Below, piece by piece: positions 25,465 through 35,303 of a stretch of DNA of 64,000 nucleotides. Position 1 is the first letter of the stretch, and each line of letters starts with the position of its first letter. Position numbers and translations under genes: made by a program. The notes under the pieces are model-generated. The model did not search any database. It saw nothing but the letters and a program-made list of their open reading frames with translations, and was not told where the DNA came from. The DNA is from Lysinibacillus sphaericus (GTDB lineage Bacteria; Bacillota; Bacilli; Bacillales_A; Planococcaceae): assembly GCF_006864135.1 (NCBI RefSeq), contig NZ_SADV01000001.1, forward strand, positions 372,001 through 436,000, written 5' to 3'.

Positions 25465-28326
25465 TTATAAATCGTTTGCATACATCTTCTTATATAAAAT
25501 TTCTAATTTCTTCGAGAGCTTACCGTATGCAGTTTGCCAAGCTTTACGAGCTGCTGCATTATCGTTTGTAGCTGGCACGTAAAGAGCATGAACCTCTGCT
25601 ACCTTTTTCAAATCACTCTCGGCCTGAGTTAGCTTAGAATAGTTTTTCACGACGCTCTTTTCGGAAGCACTAAGACCATCATATGCTGTACGAATTTCTT
25701 TTACTTTCGTCTCCAAGTCATCAATATATTCACCATTTACAAGCAATGAATTAATGGAGTCCACTAATTTCAAAGCAATTTCATTAGACTGTTGTTGATT
25801 TTTATCTTGATCAATAATGGATTGTCTTATTTCTGGACTTACTAAACTCATTTGTTTTGATGTAAGCTTAGCAAAAGCTTTGATGACAGTAGTTGGGTTA
25901 CTATTAAATGATTTTTCATACGTCTTCATAAATGATTCAACTTTTTTTACATCAGAAACTGCTGTTGTTAAGATGGAAGCATTCGTAATACGTTTTTTAT
26001 CGCTAGAGCTTAGCTTATTATATTGCTTTGAAAGCTCATTAATTTTTTCCATTGAAACTGTATACGTATCATTTGAGACAATTTTTGCAATTTCATTATT
26101 TAATTTAGTGATATCTGGTGCATTGCCATCTTCTAAACGATTATTGAGCAAATCTTCATATTGCTGTTTTGCAAGAAACTGTTGATTTGCAGGTAGTTTT
26201 GCATAAGCAGTTTGTACTGTTTGAATTTTTTTCGCTTGTTTCGTAGCATCCGTTTCTTCTCTTGCGGTTTGCACTTTTTTATGGAATGATTTCACACCAG
26301 AAAGATCTTTACTAGCCGCTGTTAATAAATAATAGTTTGTTACATACTTTCGTCCAGCGGAAGATAGGTTTTTATATTTTGTTGTTGCTGCATTAACAGC
26401 AGATTCAAATTGTACAAATGTATATTTCGTTACATCAGCAAGCTTATCCACATCAGCCTTTAAAGCCAATGCAGCAGCTTTATCAGCCGGTTCCTTACCA
26501 TTTGTATTAACGGTAATAGTTGGTGTATTTAATAAAAAATCATTTGCATTATAAACAAGTGATTGTTGTAGACTAGTTAACTTATTATAAGCGTTCAATA
26601 CATTCGTGTAGTTCGTTTTTAACTTACTTTCAGCTACACCTGGCGTTACTGAAAGTTTTTGATAGGCGTCCATATCCTTAACAACTTTTTCAGCTGCTTT
26701 AAAATCTTTTTGCAAGGTTACAATGCTATCATATCCGACAATTTTAGCCGCTGAATTTTTCGTTAAGCCCTTATATTCATTGATAATACGGTTTACATTA
26801 TTAACATGACTTTGCCAAGTAGTTACTGACGGATCAATTGGGTAACTATCAACCACATCGCCTACATAACTGTCGATCTCGCTATTTAATTTGTCTATTT
26901 GACTGTTTTCCGCGTTTTCTGCTAGAAGTAATGTATGCATATATTTTGCTGGTACAAGTTGAAGTTGTTTATAAGTTAACTTTTCATAAGACGTACGTAT
27001 TGATTTTGCCGTAGTCACCTGTTTGCTAGGTGAATCTTTTTCTGACAGCTTATCGAAAAGTTTAATAAATTGTTCAATCTTTTTAATATCCGCTTTAGCA
27101 TCACTTAAAATTGTTTGATTTTGAACAGTTGCTCGGTAATTTTGAGATAATTTTGCTATATCCTTTTCAATTGTTTCAACTGCTGCTTGTAAAGATTCTA
27201 AGCTAGTAGGTACATACTTCGCAAAGGAATTTTCATATGTTAATAATGCTACAATTGTCTGATTGATTCTTCTAACTTCTTTAAATTCTTCGATATCTGC
27301 CGGATCTTTCAAAATGTTTTTAATGCTATTGTATAGAGCATCATTTAGATCTAAGCTACGTTGTAATAAATCAAACTTATCATAGGCCTCATCGATTTCT
27401 TTTAAATATTTTGGTAGGTCTTTTTCATTAACCTCTTTTACCTTATCTACTTTCTCATTTAACTTGCTAATTAAATCTACATCTGCAGCTGCTCTCTTTA
27501 ATACATCATAATTTGTTACATTCGCCTTTGCTACAGTTGATAGTGCCTGATATTTACTTTCCAATGCCGTGACAGCTGACTTAAAAGATTCTAGACTTGT
27601 CATATTATATTTGTTGTCATTTATTAGTAAAGTTTTAATGTCTTCAACCATTGAATCAGAAGGTTCATTCGATACTGATCTCACAGCAGAAACATCAGAT
27701 TCCACGAAAGAAGATCCTACCTTTGCCTTTACTTTAACAATGATATCTTTCATGCCTTTTTCTAAAGCATCTTTAGGAATTTTGTATGTGTCGTTAGTTG
27801 CTCCATCAATAATTGTGAAGGATTCACCAACTTTATAAAACCATTGATAGCTATATGTAATTTGACTGCTTTGTAACTTTGCTCCGGCATCATCGGTTAC
27901 AATTGCACCTGCGACTTGTACCAATTCACCTGGTACTGCATAATTTGAACTACTATCAATTTTTGGAGCAGTTATTGAAAGTTTGAGGTCATTAATCGAA
28001 CGGGGTTCACTCTTATACTTATCGCCATTTGTTGTAGTCGCTTCCACGAAAACTGCTTTGCCTGCCGCTTCAACTGGTATTGTAAATGACGCAGTTGTAG
28101 CACCAGAGATTGGTTTTTTCGTTGAATCGTTAGAACCATCTACATAATACCACTGATAACCATTAACAATTGAATTTGCTGGTAAGTTTTCAATAGAAGC
28201 TTTTAACGTTTCATTTATTATATTATTTCCTGTGACGGAAACTGTATTGGCTGCCGCTCCTGCAACTGTTGGTACAATAAGAGCTACCGGGATAGCTGCT
28301 GCTGTCAAAAATAATTTTTTATTCAA
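25465..28326 (-). CDS. Large secreted repeat protein, 953 aa (S-layer-like helical repeats)
   Basis: A signal peptide (KKLFLTAAAIPVALIVPTVAGAA) is followed by two Ig-like beta domains (about 25-110 and 115-225), each with a YQWYY or YQWFY core and a following DGS or DGA. Then come six tandem helical units of about 95-130 residues. Each has a first half of the form SLESFKSAVTALESKYQALS...VTNYDVLKRA and a second half of the form AYxKLxxxQxxLV. The last unit ends the protein at KKMYANDL. No cell-wall sorting signal, SLH or transmembrane anchor is seen. The layout resembles helical S-layer proteins such as SbsC. It is monocistronic. Confidence 0.75.
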   Translation of the reverse strand: MNKKLFLTAAAIPVALIVPTVAGAAANTVSVTGNNIINETLKASIENLPANSIVNGYQWYYVDGSNDSTKKPISGATTASFTIPVEAAGKAVFVEATTTNGDKYKSEPRSINDLKLSITAPKIDSSSNYAVPGELVQVAGAIVTDDAGAKLQSSQITYSYQWFYKVGESFTIIDGATNDTYKIPKDALEKGMKDIIVKVKAKVGSSFVESDVSAVRSVSNEPSDSMVEDIKTLLINDNKYNMTSLESFKSAVTALESKYQALSTVAKANVTNYDVLKRAAADVDLISKLNEKVDKVKEVNEKDLPKYLKEIDEAYDKFDLLQRSLDLNDALYNSIKNILKDPADIEEFKEVRRINQTIVALLTYENSFAKYVPTSLESLQAAVETIEKDIAKLSQNYRATVQNQTILSDAKADIKKIEQFIKLFDKLSEKDSPSKQVTTAKSIRTSYEKLTYKQLQLVPAKYMHTLLLAENAENSQIDKLNSEIDSYVGDVVDSYPIDPSVTTWQSHVNNVNRIINEYKGLTKNSAAKIVGYDSIVTLQKDFKAAEKVVKDMDAYQKLSVTPGVAESKLKTNYTNVLNAYNKLTSLQQSLVYNANDFLLNTPTITVNTNGKEPADKAAALALKADVDKLADVTKYTFVQFESAVNAATTKYKNLSSAGRKYVTNYYLLTAASKDLSGVKSFHKKVQTAREETDATKQAKKIQTVQTAYAKLPANQQFLAKQQYEDLLNNRLEDGNAPDITKLNNEIAKIVSNDTYTVSMEKINELSKQYNKLSSSDKKRITNASILTTAVSDVKKVESFMKTYEKSFNSNPTTVIKAFAKLTSKQMSLVSPEIRQSIIDQDKNQQQSNEIALKLVDSINSLLVNGEYIDDLETKVKEIRTAYDGLSASEKSVVKNYSKLTQAESDLKKVAEVHALYVPATNDNAAARKAWQTAYGKLSKKLEILYKKMYANDL

Positions 28327-28625
28327 ATTTACATACCTCCTCTATTATCTATTGAATTATATCGGTTACATTTTTAATAATTCTCTTCATTTTATTGAAT
28401 AATTCTAAAACGTGCATTTTCTCCCTATTTCAATAACGAAAATAGTATTTTTTTGATTATAGAATTTGATTCAAAAAATTAACCAGAACAATATAGTAAG
28501 TTTTTTTGTAATGAGAATGAAGGAGCATGACAATCCTGTAAAGAAGGTGTTTCCAGTTTAAAGAAATATATGTATAATACAACTATTATCAGGATATTAA
28601 TAGGAAACAGGAGCTTGATGGAATT

Positions 28626-29075
28626 ATGGAAAATCTATATGAACCTAGTTTAACAAACAATGAAGTAGACAGGACAAGAAGCTATGAGATTAGTAATCTA
28701 TTTTTTGTTGCTACATTTGGTGGTATTTTTGCCATTACCATACTAGGTATACAAAACGCTAAATGGCTAAAAATTGAGAAAAAACACATACAGTTATTAA
28801 CGATTATTAGTATTGTACTTATTATTGCGAAGCTTGCAGTCGTTTACGCAATTGGTCAACAACTCATCCCCATAGATGAAAAATATATTAAATTTGTTGG
28901 TCGACTATTTGGGGTTGCCTGTTTTTTCATTTTCTTCGCATTTTTAGACAAGCCGTATAAAGAACATTTAGCAGTAGATGGTGGTGCTGAATCATTATGG
29001 AAGCCAGGATTTATCGCAATCATCTTCTCTGGCTTAATCGATGCTTTGGTTACGTTATTCTTACTAGCACTATAG
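28626..29075 (+). CDS. Integral membrane protein, first gene of the TPR/AAA+ operon
   Basis: A 149-residue protein with four membrane helices (LFFVATFGGIFAITILGI, LLTIISIVLIIAKLAVVYAIG, FVGRLFGVACFFIFFAFL, GFIAIIFSGLIDALVTLFLLAL). A TATAAT box lies at 28573 and an AGGAG site upstream of the ATG. It precedes the TPR gene by 15 bp and so belongs to the same transcript. No family is recognised; it may be the membrane partner of the downstream ATPase. Confidence 0.7.
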   Translation: MENLYEPSLTNNEVDRTRSYEISNLFFVATFGGIFAITILGIQNAKWLKIEKKHIQLLTIISIVLIIAKLAVVYAIGQQLIPIDEKYIKFVGRLFGVACFFIFFAFLDKPYKEHLAVDGGAESLWKPGFIAIIFSGLIDALVTLFLLAL

Positions 29076-29090
29076 GAAAGGAGATATATT

Positions 29091-29993
29091 ATGAGTGAAT
29101 TTGAAGAATATGATGAATATGAAGAACCATCCTTTGAAGTTATCGAGCATTATTTTAATATAGGGAAATATCCCCAAGTTATTGAGCTTATTAATGAGGA
29201 ATTACATGACAATAGTGAAAATAGCCGGCTTTGGTATATGTTAGCCTACAGTAACTATGCAATAAACGAATTTGGTGAGGCTGAAGAACAATTTCATGAA
29301 GCGATGAGATTAGGATTCGATGAGGAAATCATATTTTATTTTCTCGGCCATCTATACATGGAGACCGAGCGATGGCAAGAAGCAGAAGAAGCCTTTCTTG
29401 AATCACTTCGCTTAAATCCAAATAATGCAGAAACACATGCAGGCTATGCTGTTTTAATGAAACAAACAGGATATCGTAATAAATCAAAGTTATTAATCAA
29501 TAAAGCATTAGAATTAGATCCGGACAATTCATATGTATTACGGAGAAACTTTATTTTACAAGGTGTACATGGAAGTAAAGAACAACAAATCCTTGCATTA
29601 GAACAATATATGAATTCAGCAGATAGTGAAGTGGCAAAATTGTTGCACCTCGGAATAAATGCCTCCTTCCGAAATAACGAAAAAGAAGCGAAAGAATATT
29701 ACAGACAAGCCTTTCTTTTAAATCCTGAGGATCAAACATTACTAGCTCTATTAGAAGAGATGGAAATTACAACCCACCCTCTGCTAGCGCCTAATCGTTT
29801 TATAGAGCGTTTAGGGGGTCCATCTATCATTTGGCTTGTAGGGATTGGGCTAACCTTTTTATTACTAGCACTAGGGTTTGATAGTATAGCCATGCTGTTT
29901 TTAAAATGCTATGTAATCCTTGCACTTTATACATGGATATCAGTTCCATTGGCAAAGGGACTAAGAAAAGTAAGGGGTTATAGATATGGATAA
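29091..29993 (+). CDS. TPR protein with C-terminal membrane anchor
   Basis: A 300-residue protein with an acidic start (MSEFEEYDEYEEPSFEVIEHYF) and four or five TPR units. These include LWYMLAYSNYAINEFGEAEEQFHEAM, EIIFYFLGHLYMETERWQEAEEAF and AETHAGYAVLMKQTG. After residue ~245 two hydrophobic helices (SIIWLVGIGLTFLLLALGF and MLFLKCYVILALYTWISV) anchor it. GAAAGGAG precedes the ATG. It overlaps the AAA+ gene by 8 bp, suggesting translational coupling. Probable role: adaptor or scaffold that presents clients to the ATPase. Confidence 0.8.
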   Translation: MSEFEEYDEYEEPSFEVIEHYFNIGKYPQVIELINEELHDNSENSRLWYMLAYSNYAINEFGEAEEQFHEAMRLGFDEEIIFYFLGHLYMETERWQEAEEAFLESLRLNPNNAETHAGYAVLMKQTGYRNKSKLLINKALELDPDNSYVLRRNFILQGVHGSKEQQILALEQYMNSADSEVAKLLHLGINASFRNNEKEAKEYYRQAFLLNPEDQTLLALLEEMEITTHPLLAPNRFIERLGGPSIIWLVGIGLTFLLLALGFDSIAMLFLKCYVILALYTWISVPLAKGLRKVRGYRYG

Positions 29994-31227
29994 AATTAAA
30001 TGGTTACAGCAAATGGTGGAACAAAGCCCAACTGACCCTCAAGCACATTACTGGCTTGGAAAAGAGCTTGCTGAAAACGATCGTTGGTTAGAAGCTATAC
30101 AATCGTATTCAACAGGAATTTCTCTCTGTACAGATGATACACTACGTATGGAAATCATAAATGAATTAACAAAAACGAGTTTGCAAATTCAGCAAACGAA
30201 GTCAGATGAAATGATTGAGACTACTGAAGACATTGCCGCTTCAGCAGAAGCATTGCTTGAAAGAGAAGACAAAAGTAAAGAAACCGAGTCGGATCAAATA
30301 ATAGATTTTACACCTAGGTTAAAAATTATTGATGGTAAAGCCCCTAAAACAGTAAAAAAAGGTAAGGAACAAATCACTTTTACGGATGTTGCTGGACTTG
30401 ATGACTTAAAAAAGACCATTACTTTACGTATTATTAGCCCATTTTATAACAAAGGTCTATTTGCTAAGTTTCGAAAAAAAGTAGGCGGCGGTGTACTGCT
30501 CTATGGTCCCCCTGGTTGTGGAAAAACATTTATTGCCAGTGCAACCGCTGGTGAATGTAAGGCTAATTTCTATCCTGTTCATATTACAGACATATTAAAT
30601 CGCTATATTGGTGAAAGTGAACAAAATTTAAAAGCGGCTTTTGATAAAGCACGTTTTCAAAAGCCAAGTATTATGTTTTTTGATGAAGTAGACACGATTG
30701 GTATGAGTCGGTCTAAAGCTTCTGAATATACTCGAGGAATCATCGACACATTCCTTACAGAGTTAGAGGGAATTGATACAAGCACAGATGAAGTACTTAT
30801 TATGGCTGCTACAAATACCCCTTGGGATATCGATAGTGCCTTAAAGCGCCCTGGTCGATTCGATCGTCTCATCTTTGTCGCTCCACCAGATAAAAAAGCG
30901 AGAGAGCAAATTTTTAAATTGAAGCTAGCAGGAAGATATGCTGAAGAAATAGATGTCGAAACACTAGCTGCTCAAACTGAGTTTTTCTCAGGTGCAGACA
31001 TTGAAAATACGATTGAATTAGCTACCGAAAATGTACTTGCTGAAATTTTAGCAACCGGTGATGAACGTCCTATCACAACAAATGATTTATTACACGTTTT
31101 AGAAGAGATACAGCCATCTACATTAGAATGGTTACGTACTGCCAAAAACTATGTGAAATACGCAAATCAATCAGGACTTTACAATGATGTTGAAAAGTAT
31201 CTTCGTGTTCACGCTAAACGCATATAA
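29986..31227 (+). CDS. TPR-AAA+ ATPase (VCP/FtsH-type AAA domain)
   Basis: The 413-residue protein has one TPR-like hairpin near the N-terminus (AHYWLGKELAENDRWLEAIQSY), a charged linker and one classical AAA domain. That domain has FTDVAGLDDLKKTI, Walker A GPPGCGKT (174-181), Walker B IMFFDEVD (229-236), sensor AATNTPWDID and arginine fingers in KRPGRFDR (288-294). No protease domain follows. It is likely a membrane-associated remodelling ATPase acting with the preceding TPR protein. No precise function is known to me. Confidence 0.85.
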   Translation: MDKIKWLQQMVEQSPTDPQAHYWLGKELAENDRWLEAIQSYSTGISLCTDDTLRMEIINELTKTSLQIQQTKSDEMIETTEDIAASAEALLEREDKSKETESDQIIDFTPRLKIIDGKAPKTVKKGKEQITFTDVAGLDDLKKTITLRIISPFYNKGLFAKFRKKVGGGVLLYGPPGCGKTFIASATAGECKANFYPVHITDILNRYIGESEQNLKAAFDKARFQKPSIMFFDEVDTIGMSRSKASEYTRGIIDTFLTELEGIDTSTDEVLIMAATNTPWDIDSALKRPGRFDRLIFVAPPDKKAREQIFKLKLAGRYAEEIDVETLAAQTEFFSGADIENTIELATENVLAEILATGDERPITTNDLLHVLEEIQPSTLEWLRTAKNYVKYANQSGLYNDVEKYLRVHAKRI

Positions 31228-31238
31228 TGAATAAACTC

Positions 31239-31275
31239 AAAGAGACATCTCAACTATGATTTGGGATGCCTCTTT
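31239..31275. terminator. Terminator of the TPR/AAA+ operon
   Basis: AAAGAGACATCTCAA and TTGGGATGCCTCTTT pair with one G-U/bulge around CTATGAT. It also serves the convergent beta-lactamase-like gene. Confidence 0.75.
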
Positions 31276-31300
31276 CTAGTTTCAAAATATAATATTCCAT

Positions 31301-32593
31301 CTATTGCTTATGAAGCATATACGTTTTTTCATAACAATCGATATATTGCACGCGCTCTATTTCGCCTGATAATGAATAATAAAAGATCAATTGTTCATAA
31401 ATCATCTCGGTTAAAAAAGCGCTTTTCGTAGCGTCATGACTAATTGGTATAAGCTTAAATTTATATAATGCGCCATACATCTTAGGGACCGTTAGATAAA
31501 GCTCTTCATTTTTAATAGAAATAGTAAGTACTTTATTTCTCATTGAATATTGCCCCACGATAGATTCATTCTTTGTGAACGTTATTGGAACTGCAGGGGC
31601 CAATGAAGATACATTTTTATCAAAAACGACCTTTGCAATCTCTCTACTTACGTGCATGACAGGTGTAACATTCATATTGCTTAAAAAGATAATCGTAACT
31701 TGGTCATCGACAAATCTAAGGAAATCACTTGAATACCCGCTAATATCTCCAAAATGATGCACACATTTTTTTCCCACTACTTCAGAGACCATCCAGCCAC
31801 ATGCATAGGATCCAAGATTTGGAGTCAACATTTTCTCTGTTAATTCTTTGCGAAGTAATTTGGATGATGTTAATGCCTGATCCCAAATAAATAGGTCCTC
31901 TGTTGTAGAATATAAACCGTAAGAACCTAATGGAAATGACATATCTGCATACGCCGAATGTATGGGCTCTTCCCAAAATGAATAACCAGAAGCTAAACCT
32001 GAAACTAGCTTCACCCCATTATCACAGCCTGTATGATCCATACCTAATGGGTAACATATATGCTGCTGTATGTAATCTTCATAAGACATGTCTGAAACTT
32101 TTTCAATAATAGCCGTTAACAACGCATACGCTGAATTTGAATAGCCAAATTTACTACCAGGTTCAAACTCTAATTCCCTTTCTTTAAAGGAATCAATAAG
32201 CTGATCTAATGTTGATGGCAATCTCATTGTGCGAAACCAAAAATCAGGCGCATTAGTATAATTAGGTATTCCGGAACTATTCGTTAAACAATGAAATATC
32301 GTTATTTGTTGACCATTCGGATAATCATGTAGATATTTTCCTACCCCATCATCTATATTCAATTTTTGCCTTTCATGCAATTGAAATATAGCCATCGCCG
32401 TAAATGCTTTCGTAAGTGACCCTATACGAAATTTAGTTGTTGGTACATTTCGGATGCTATGCTCCCAATTCGCCATACCAAACCCTCTGTTTAAAAGAAT
32501 ATTCCCATTAGATGCAATTAATAAAGTACCATTCAAATACCCGTTTCGATTAAAAGAATCTACCCAATTATTTAACCGTTCTTCTAATAGCAT
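31301..32593 (-). CDS. Serine beta-lactamase-fold hydrolase (class C / PBP4*-like)
   Basis: The 430-residue protein carries the three family motifs: S59-x-x-K62 in RIGSLTKAF, Y151-S-N153 in KFGYSNSAY, and HFGDISGYSS as the third (H-x-G). It has no signal peptide, so it probably acts in the cytosol as an esterase or peptidase rather than as a resistance enzyme. A C-terminal lipocalin-like extension (SIVGQYSMRNKVLTISIKNEELYLTV) is common in this group. It is monocistronic. The substrate is unknown. Confidence 0.85.
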   Translation of the reverse strand: MLLEERLNNWVDSFNRNGYLNGTLLIASNGNILLNRGFGMANWEHSIRNVPTTKFRIGSLTKAFTAMAIFQLHERQKLNIDDGVGKYLHDYPNGQQITIFHCLTNSSGIPNYTNAPDFWFRTMRLPSTLDQLIDSFKERELEFEPGSKFGYSNSAYALLTAIIEKVSDMSYEDYIQQHICYPLGMDHTGCDNGVKLVSGLASGYSFWEEPIHSAYADMSFPLGSYGLYSTTEDLFIWDQALTSSKLLRKELTEKMLTPNLGSYACGWMVSEVVGKKCVHHFGDISGYSSDFLRFVDDQVTIIFLSNMNVTPVMHVSREIAKVVFDKNVSSLAPAVPITFTKNESIVGQYSMRNKVLTISIKNEELYLTVPKMYGALYKFKLIPISHDATKSAFLTEMIYEQLIFYYSLSGEIERVQYIDCYEKTYMLHKQ

Positions 32594-32726
32594 GTGCGTT
32601 TCTCCTTACTAGAATGAATAATCATACTTTAAATTTTTTACCTGATAAGTTGCCAAATCCGCATATTTTGAAAGTTGTATTGTAGAAACCCTTCCTTCAT
32701 TTTGTTGTGATTTCTTTATACTTCAA

Positions 32727-32783
32727 TGAAAAACCTCCGAATCCAACTCGTACTGTAATTTCTACGAGAAGATTAGGAGGTGT
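32727..32783 (-). terminator. Terminator after comP
   Basis: CACCTCCTAATC...CTCGTA and TACGAG...GATTCGGAGGTTTT form a long hairpin with one internal mismatch region, followed by T-rich sequence, about 35 bp past the comP stop. Confidence 0.75.
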
Positions 32784-32817
32784 TAAAATCGTTCATATCT
32801 TTCTTTCTATTCATATA

Positions 32818-35172
32818 TTATCCTCTAGTAAGCGTTGACCTTCTATTATAAGTATCGTAGTCATAGGAATGCGTATGATTTCCTTCATTTATTTTAATTC
32901 GAATGGACATTCCTTCTCCTACATTGGTATTGATAGAAAACTGACCATTAAAAGCCTGTACCCTATCTTGCATCCCCCTGATTCCCATTGAATCAGAAAC
33001 AATAATGCCATCCATTTTGCAGCCTACACCATCGTCTGAATAAATAATTTCAAAGCCATCTGCTGTTTCTAACAAATGAATTTCGACAGTATTGGCATAC
33101 GAATGTTTTAATGCATTGTTTAACAACTCTTGAAAAAGCCGATAAATCATTAAGTTTAAACGCTCATCTTCTAAATAGAGACGATCTATTGTGTAAACTA
33201 AAACAAAATCCGCACGTTTATGAACTTTTTGAATAAGCTTTTCAAGAGCAGCATTTAAGCCTAGTGTATCTAATAATGGTGGCTTCAAATTTTCACAGTA
33301 GCCTCTTAAATCATTCAACGATGCAATCATATGATCATGAATCTTAGTAAGGTTCACCTGAATATCCGTTGTCCTCTTCGCATGAATACATACATCCATT
33401 TCTCGAGCAATATGTAGCTGCTCTTGTAAAACCGTATCATGAAGCTCTTGCGCTAATTGATATTTTTCTTGTTCAAAGCGTAGCCAAAGAAGTTTATTGA
33501 GCCATGGTAGCTGACTTTTATCAGCCTCTTTCATATGCTTTAACTGTTCTAATAGATCTTCCACCATTTTCGTGTTTTCAATAAAATTATTTACATATAA
33601 AAGTAATAATTCAAGCCATAATAACTCCTCATCCTTTAAATAAATCGATTTATTATGGTCTACGACTAGTATTCTTTTATAATTTACATCTTGGTGGATA
33701 AAAGCTATATAAAAATGCTCCGTTTTCTTTACATCCCCCATGCGGAGATTCTCAAGTAATATTTCGTCCATTTGATTTTGAGTATATTCTTTTGATGTAC
33801 TTGTGGAAGTAACTTGATGTGTTTGCAAATCATAGGTTAATACGTAAACATGTTTAATCTCAAGGTGTAAAGCAATTTCTTGAACAAATTTATCCAGCAA
33901 ATCTTCAATCTTCACGACCCTACCAATACTATCAACTGTCGTATACAATCGATGGATATAATCCCCCTTTGTTGAAAAAAGAATTTTTCGCATATGATAA
34001 TCTATTTTCTCTTTAATATAGAAAAGTGCTATTAATGATAAGAAAGCAAAAAAGAATACTTCCGCCATTCTTGAAATAGACAAATCTGTAATTACATACA
34101 GACCTACTAATAACCAAATCGTAAAAACAAATGAAAAATTAAAGTAATAGCGTAAACGGGTAATAAAGTATTCCATATCAAATATACGTTCAGTGAGCTG
34201 TGTACATATAAAGCTGAAAGGTATTATTACTAAAAAGAGGGAACAAATATCTGCAGAGAGTATTTGTTTATGAAAGATAACTTCTGGTAACGCGTATAGA
34301 AAAAGAAAAGGTATAAACGGAATGATTATACTGCTCAATAATATTTTTAATTGTGGTACTTTATATTTAAAATACCCCGAAATCATAATCCCAAGAATGA
34401 TAATAAGTAATAAGAAAAATGCTCCTAAGATTACATTTGAAAGGACAACATGAATGGCGTTATTTCTAATACCATAAATGCTTAAAAATACTACCGAAAG
34501 AGGGAATATATATAGTATCTTTATGTTTTTTATAAACAACCATTTTATCTTTAAAAAATCAAAATAAAGCCTTAAAAAATGTATTAAAAGCACAGGACAT
34601 AGCAACATACTACTACGATTTACAATGATCCCTACATTATTTAATATCCCAGACGCACCTATACTTACATATGCTAATGACACTGTTAAGATAAATAGAA
34701 TTAATAGATTTAATAGCGGTGTTTCCTTCTGTTTAATATGCAAATATACAGAAAGTATTAACGATAGGAAATAATAGACAGTAGGTACAACGAATACATA
34801 ATAAAATTGTTGGGGAATATCGAATGTTTTTATTTGTACATGTACTATATCACCATTAGGTTTCTCTATAGTTAATTTATTTGCTGAGCGTATTACGAAT
34901 TCATACTTAACATTGGAAATATTTCTTATATCTTTTCCATCTACTTTTAATACTATATCTCCAGGCACTATTTGATGCTTGTTAGCCCAATCCTTATAGT
35001 AAGGATTTGTTACTATCCAATTTCCGCCTTTTTCTTCTATCTCAATATTTATAAAAGGCTTACTATGAGATGTAAATAATAAATAAACCCCTATTATTAC
35101 ATAAATGCCCACAGCAAGCCAAAACCATCTAGAATTAGTAGACCTTAGTTCCACAAACGATTTTCTAAACAC
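32818..35172 (-). CDS. comP: Sensor histidine kinase, ComP-like
   Basis: A 784-residue quorum-sensing kinase. Order: one N-terminal helix, an extracytoplasmic PDZ-like domain (IVPGDIVLKVDGKDIRNISNV), eight further membrane helices, a coiled linker, the HisKA_3 phospho-acceptor ELHDTVLQEQLHIARE near residue 580, and the ATPase domain with FQELLNNALKHS, DDGVGC and SMGIRGM. Start is GTG 35172, overlapping comX by 28 bp. The downstream neighbour should be the regulator ComA, but none is present. Confidence 0.9.
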   Translation of the reverse strand: MFRKSFVELRSTNSRWFWLAVGIYVIIGVYLLFTSHSKPFINIEIEEKGGNWIVTNPYYKDWANKHQIVPGDIVLKVDGKDIRNISNVKYEFVIRSANKLTIEKPNGDIVHVQIKTFDIPQQFYYVFVVPTVYYFLSLILSVYLHIKQKETPLLNLLILFILTVSLAYVSIGASGILNNVGIIVNRSSMLLCPVLLIHFLRLYFDFLKIKWLFIKNIKILYIFPLSVVFLSIYGIRNNAIHVVLSNVILGAFFLLLIIILGIMISGYFKYKVPQLKILLSSIIIPFIPFLFLYALPEVIFHKQILSADICSLFLVIIPFSFICTQLTERIFDMEYFITRLRYYFNFSFVFTIWLLVGLYVITDLSISRMAEVFFFAFLSLIALFYIKEKIDYHMRKILFSTKGDYIHRLYTTVDSIGRVVKIEDLLDKFVQEIALHLEIKHVYVLTYDLQTHQVTSTSTSKEYTQNQMDEILLENLRMGDVKKTEHFYIAFIHQDVNYKRILVVDHNKSIYLKDEELLWLELLLLYVNNFIENTKMVEDLLEQLKHMKEADKSQLPWLNKLLWLRFEQEKYQLAQELHDTVLQEQLHIAREMDVCIHAKRTTDIQVNLTKIHDHMIASLNDLRGYCENLKPPLLDTLGLNAALEKLIQKVHKRADFVLVYTIDRLYLEDERLNLMIYRLFQELLNNALKHSYANTVEIHLLETADGFEIIYSDDGVGCKMDGIIVSDSMGIRGMQDRVQAFNGQFSINTNVGEGMSIRIKINEGNHTHSYDYDTYNRRSTLTRG

Positions 35173-35303
35173 AGTTCTTCATCAAACGAGTCTAAAATTG
35201 CCTTCTGCTCAAGCTCAGTAACACCAACTAGAGAAGCTTTTTTTTCTTTTAACAAAGTTACCATCGACGGATTTTGCTCTAAAAATTGAATCATTTTAAT
35301 CAT
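35145..35303 (-). CDS. comX: ComX-type pheromone precursor, 52 aa
   Basis: GAGGAG lies 5 nt before the ATG. The peptide reads MIKMIQFLEQNPSMVTLLKE and continues to a C-terminus LCLENRLWN. ComX precursors have a leader of this length, a QxxxxLxEKKASLxG-like middle and a tryptophan close to the C-terminus, which is isoprenylated. Here W is the second-last residue. It overlaps comP, as in B. subtilis. The modifying enzyme gene comQ, normally upstream, is not found in the 500 bp upstream. Confidence 0.82.
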   Translation of the reverse strand: MIKMIQFLEQNPSMVTLLKEKKASLVGVTELEQKAILDSFDEELCLENRLWN

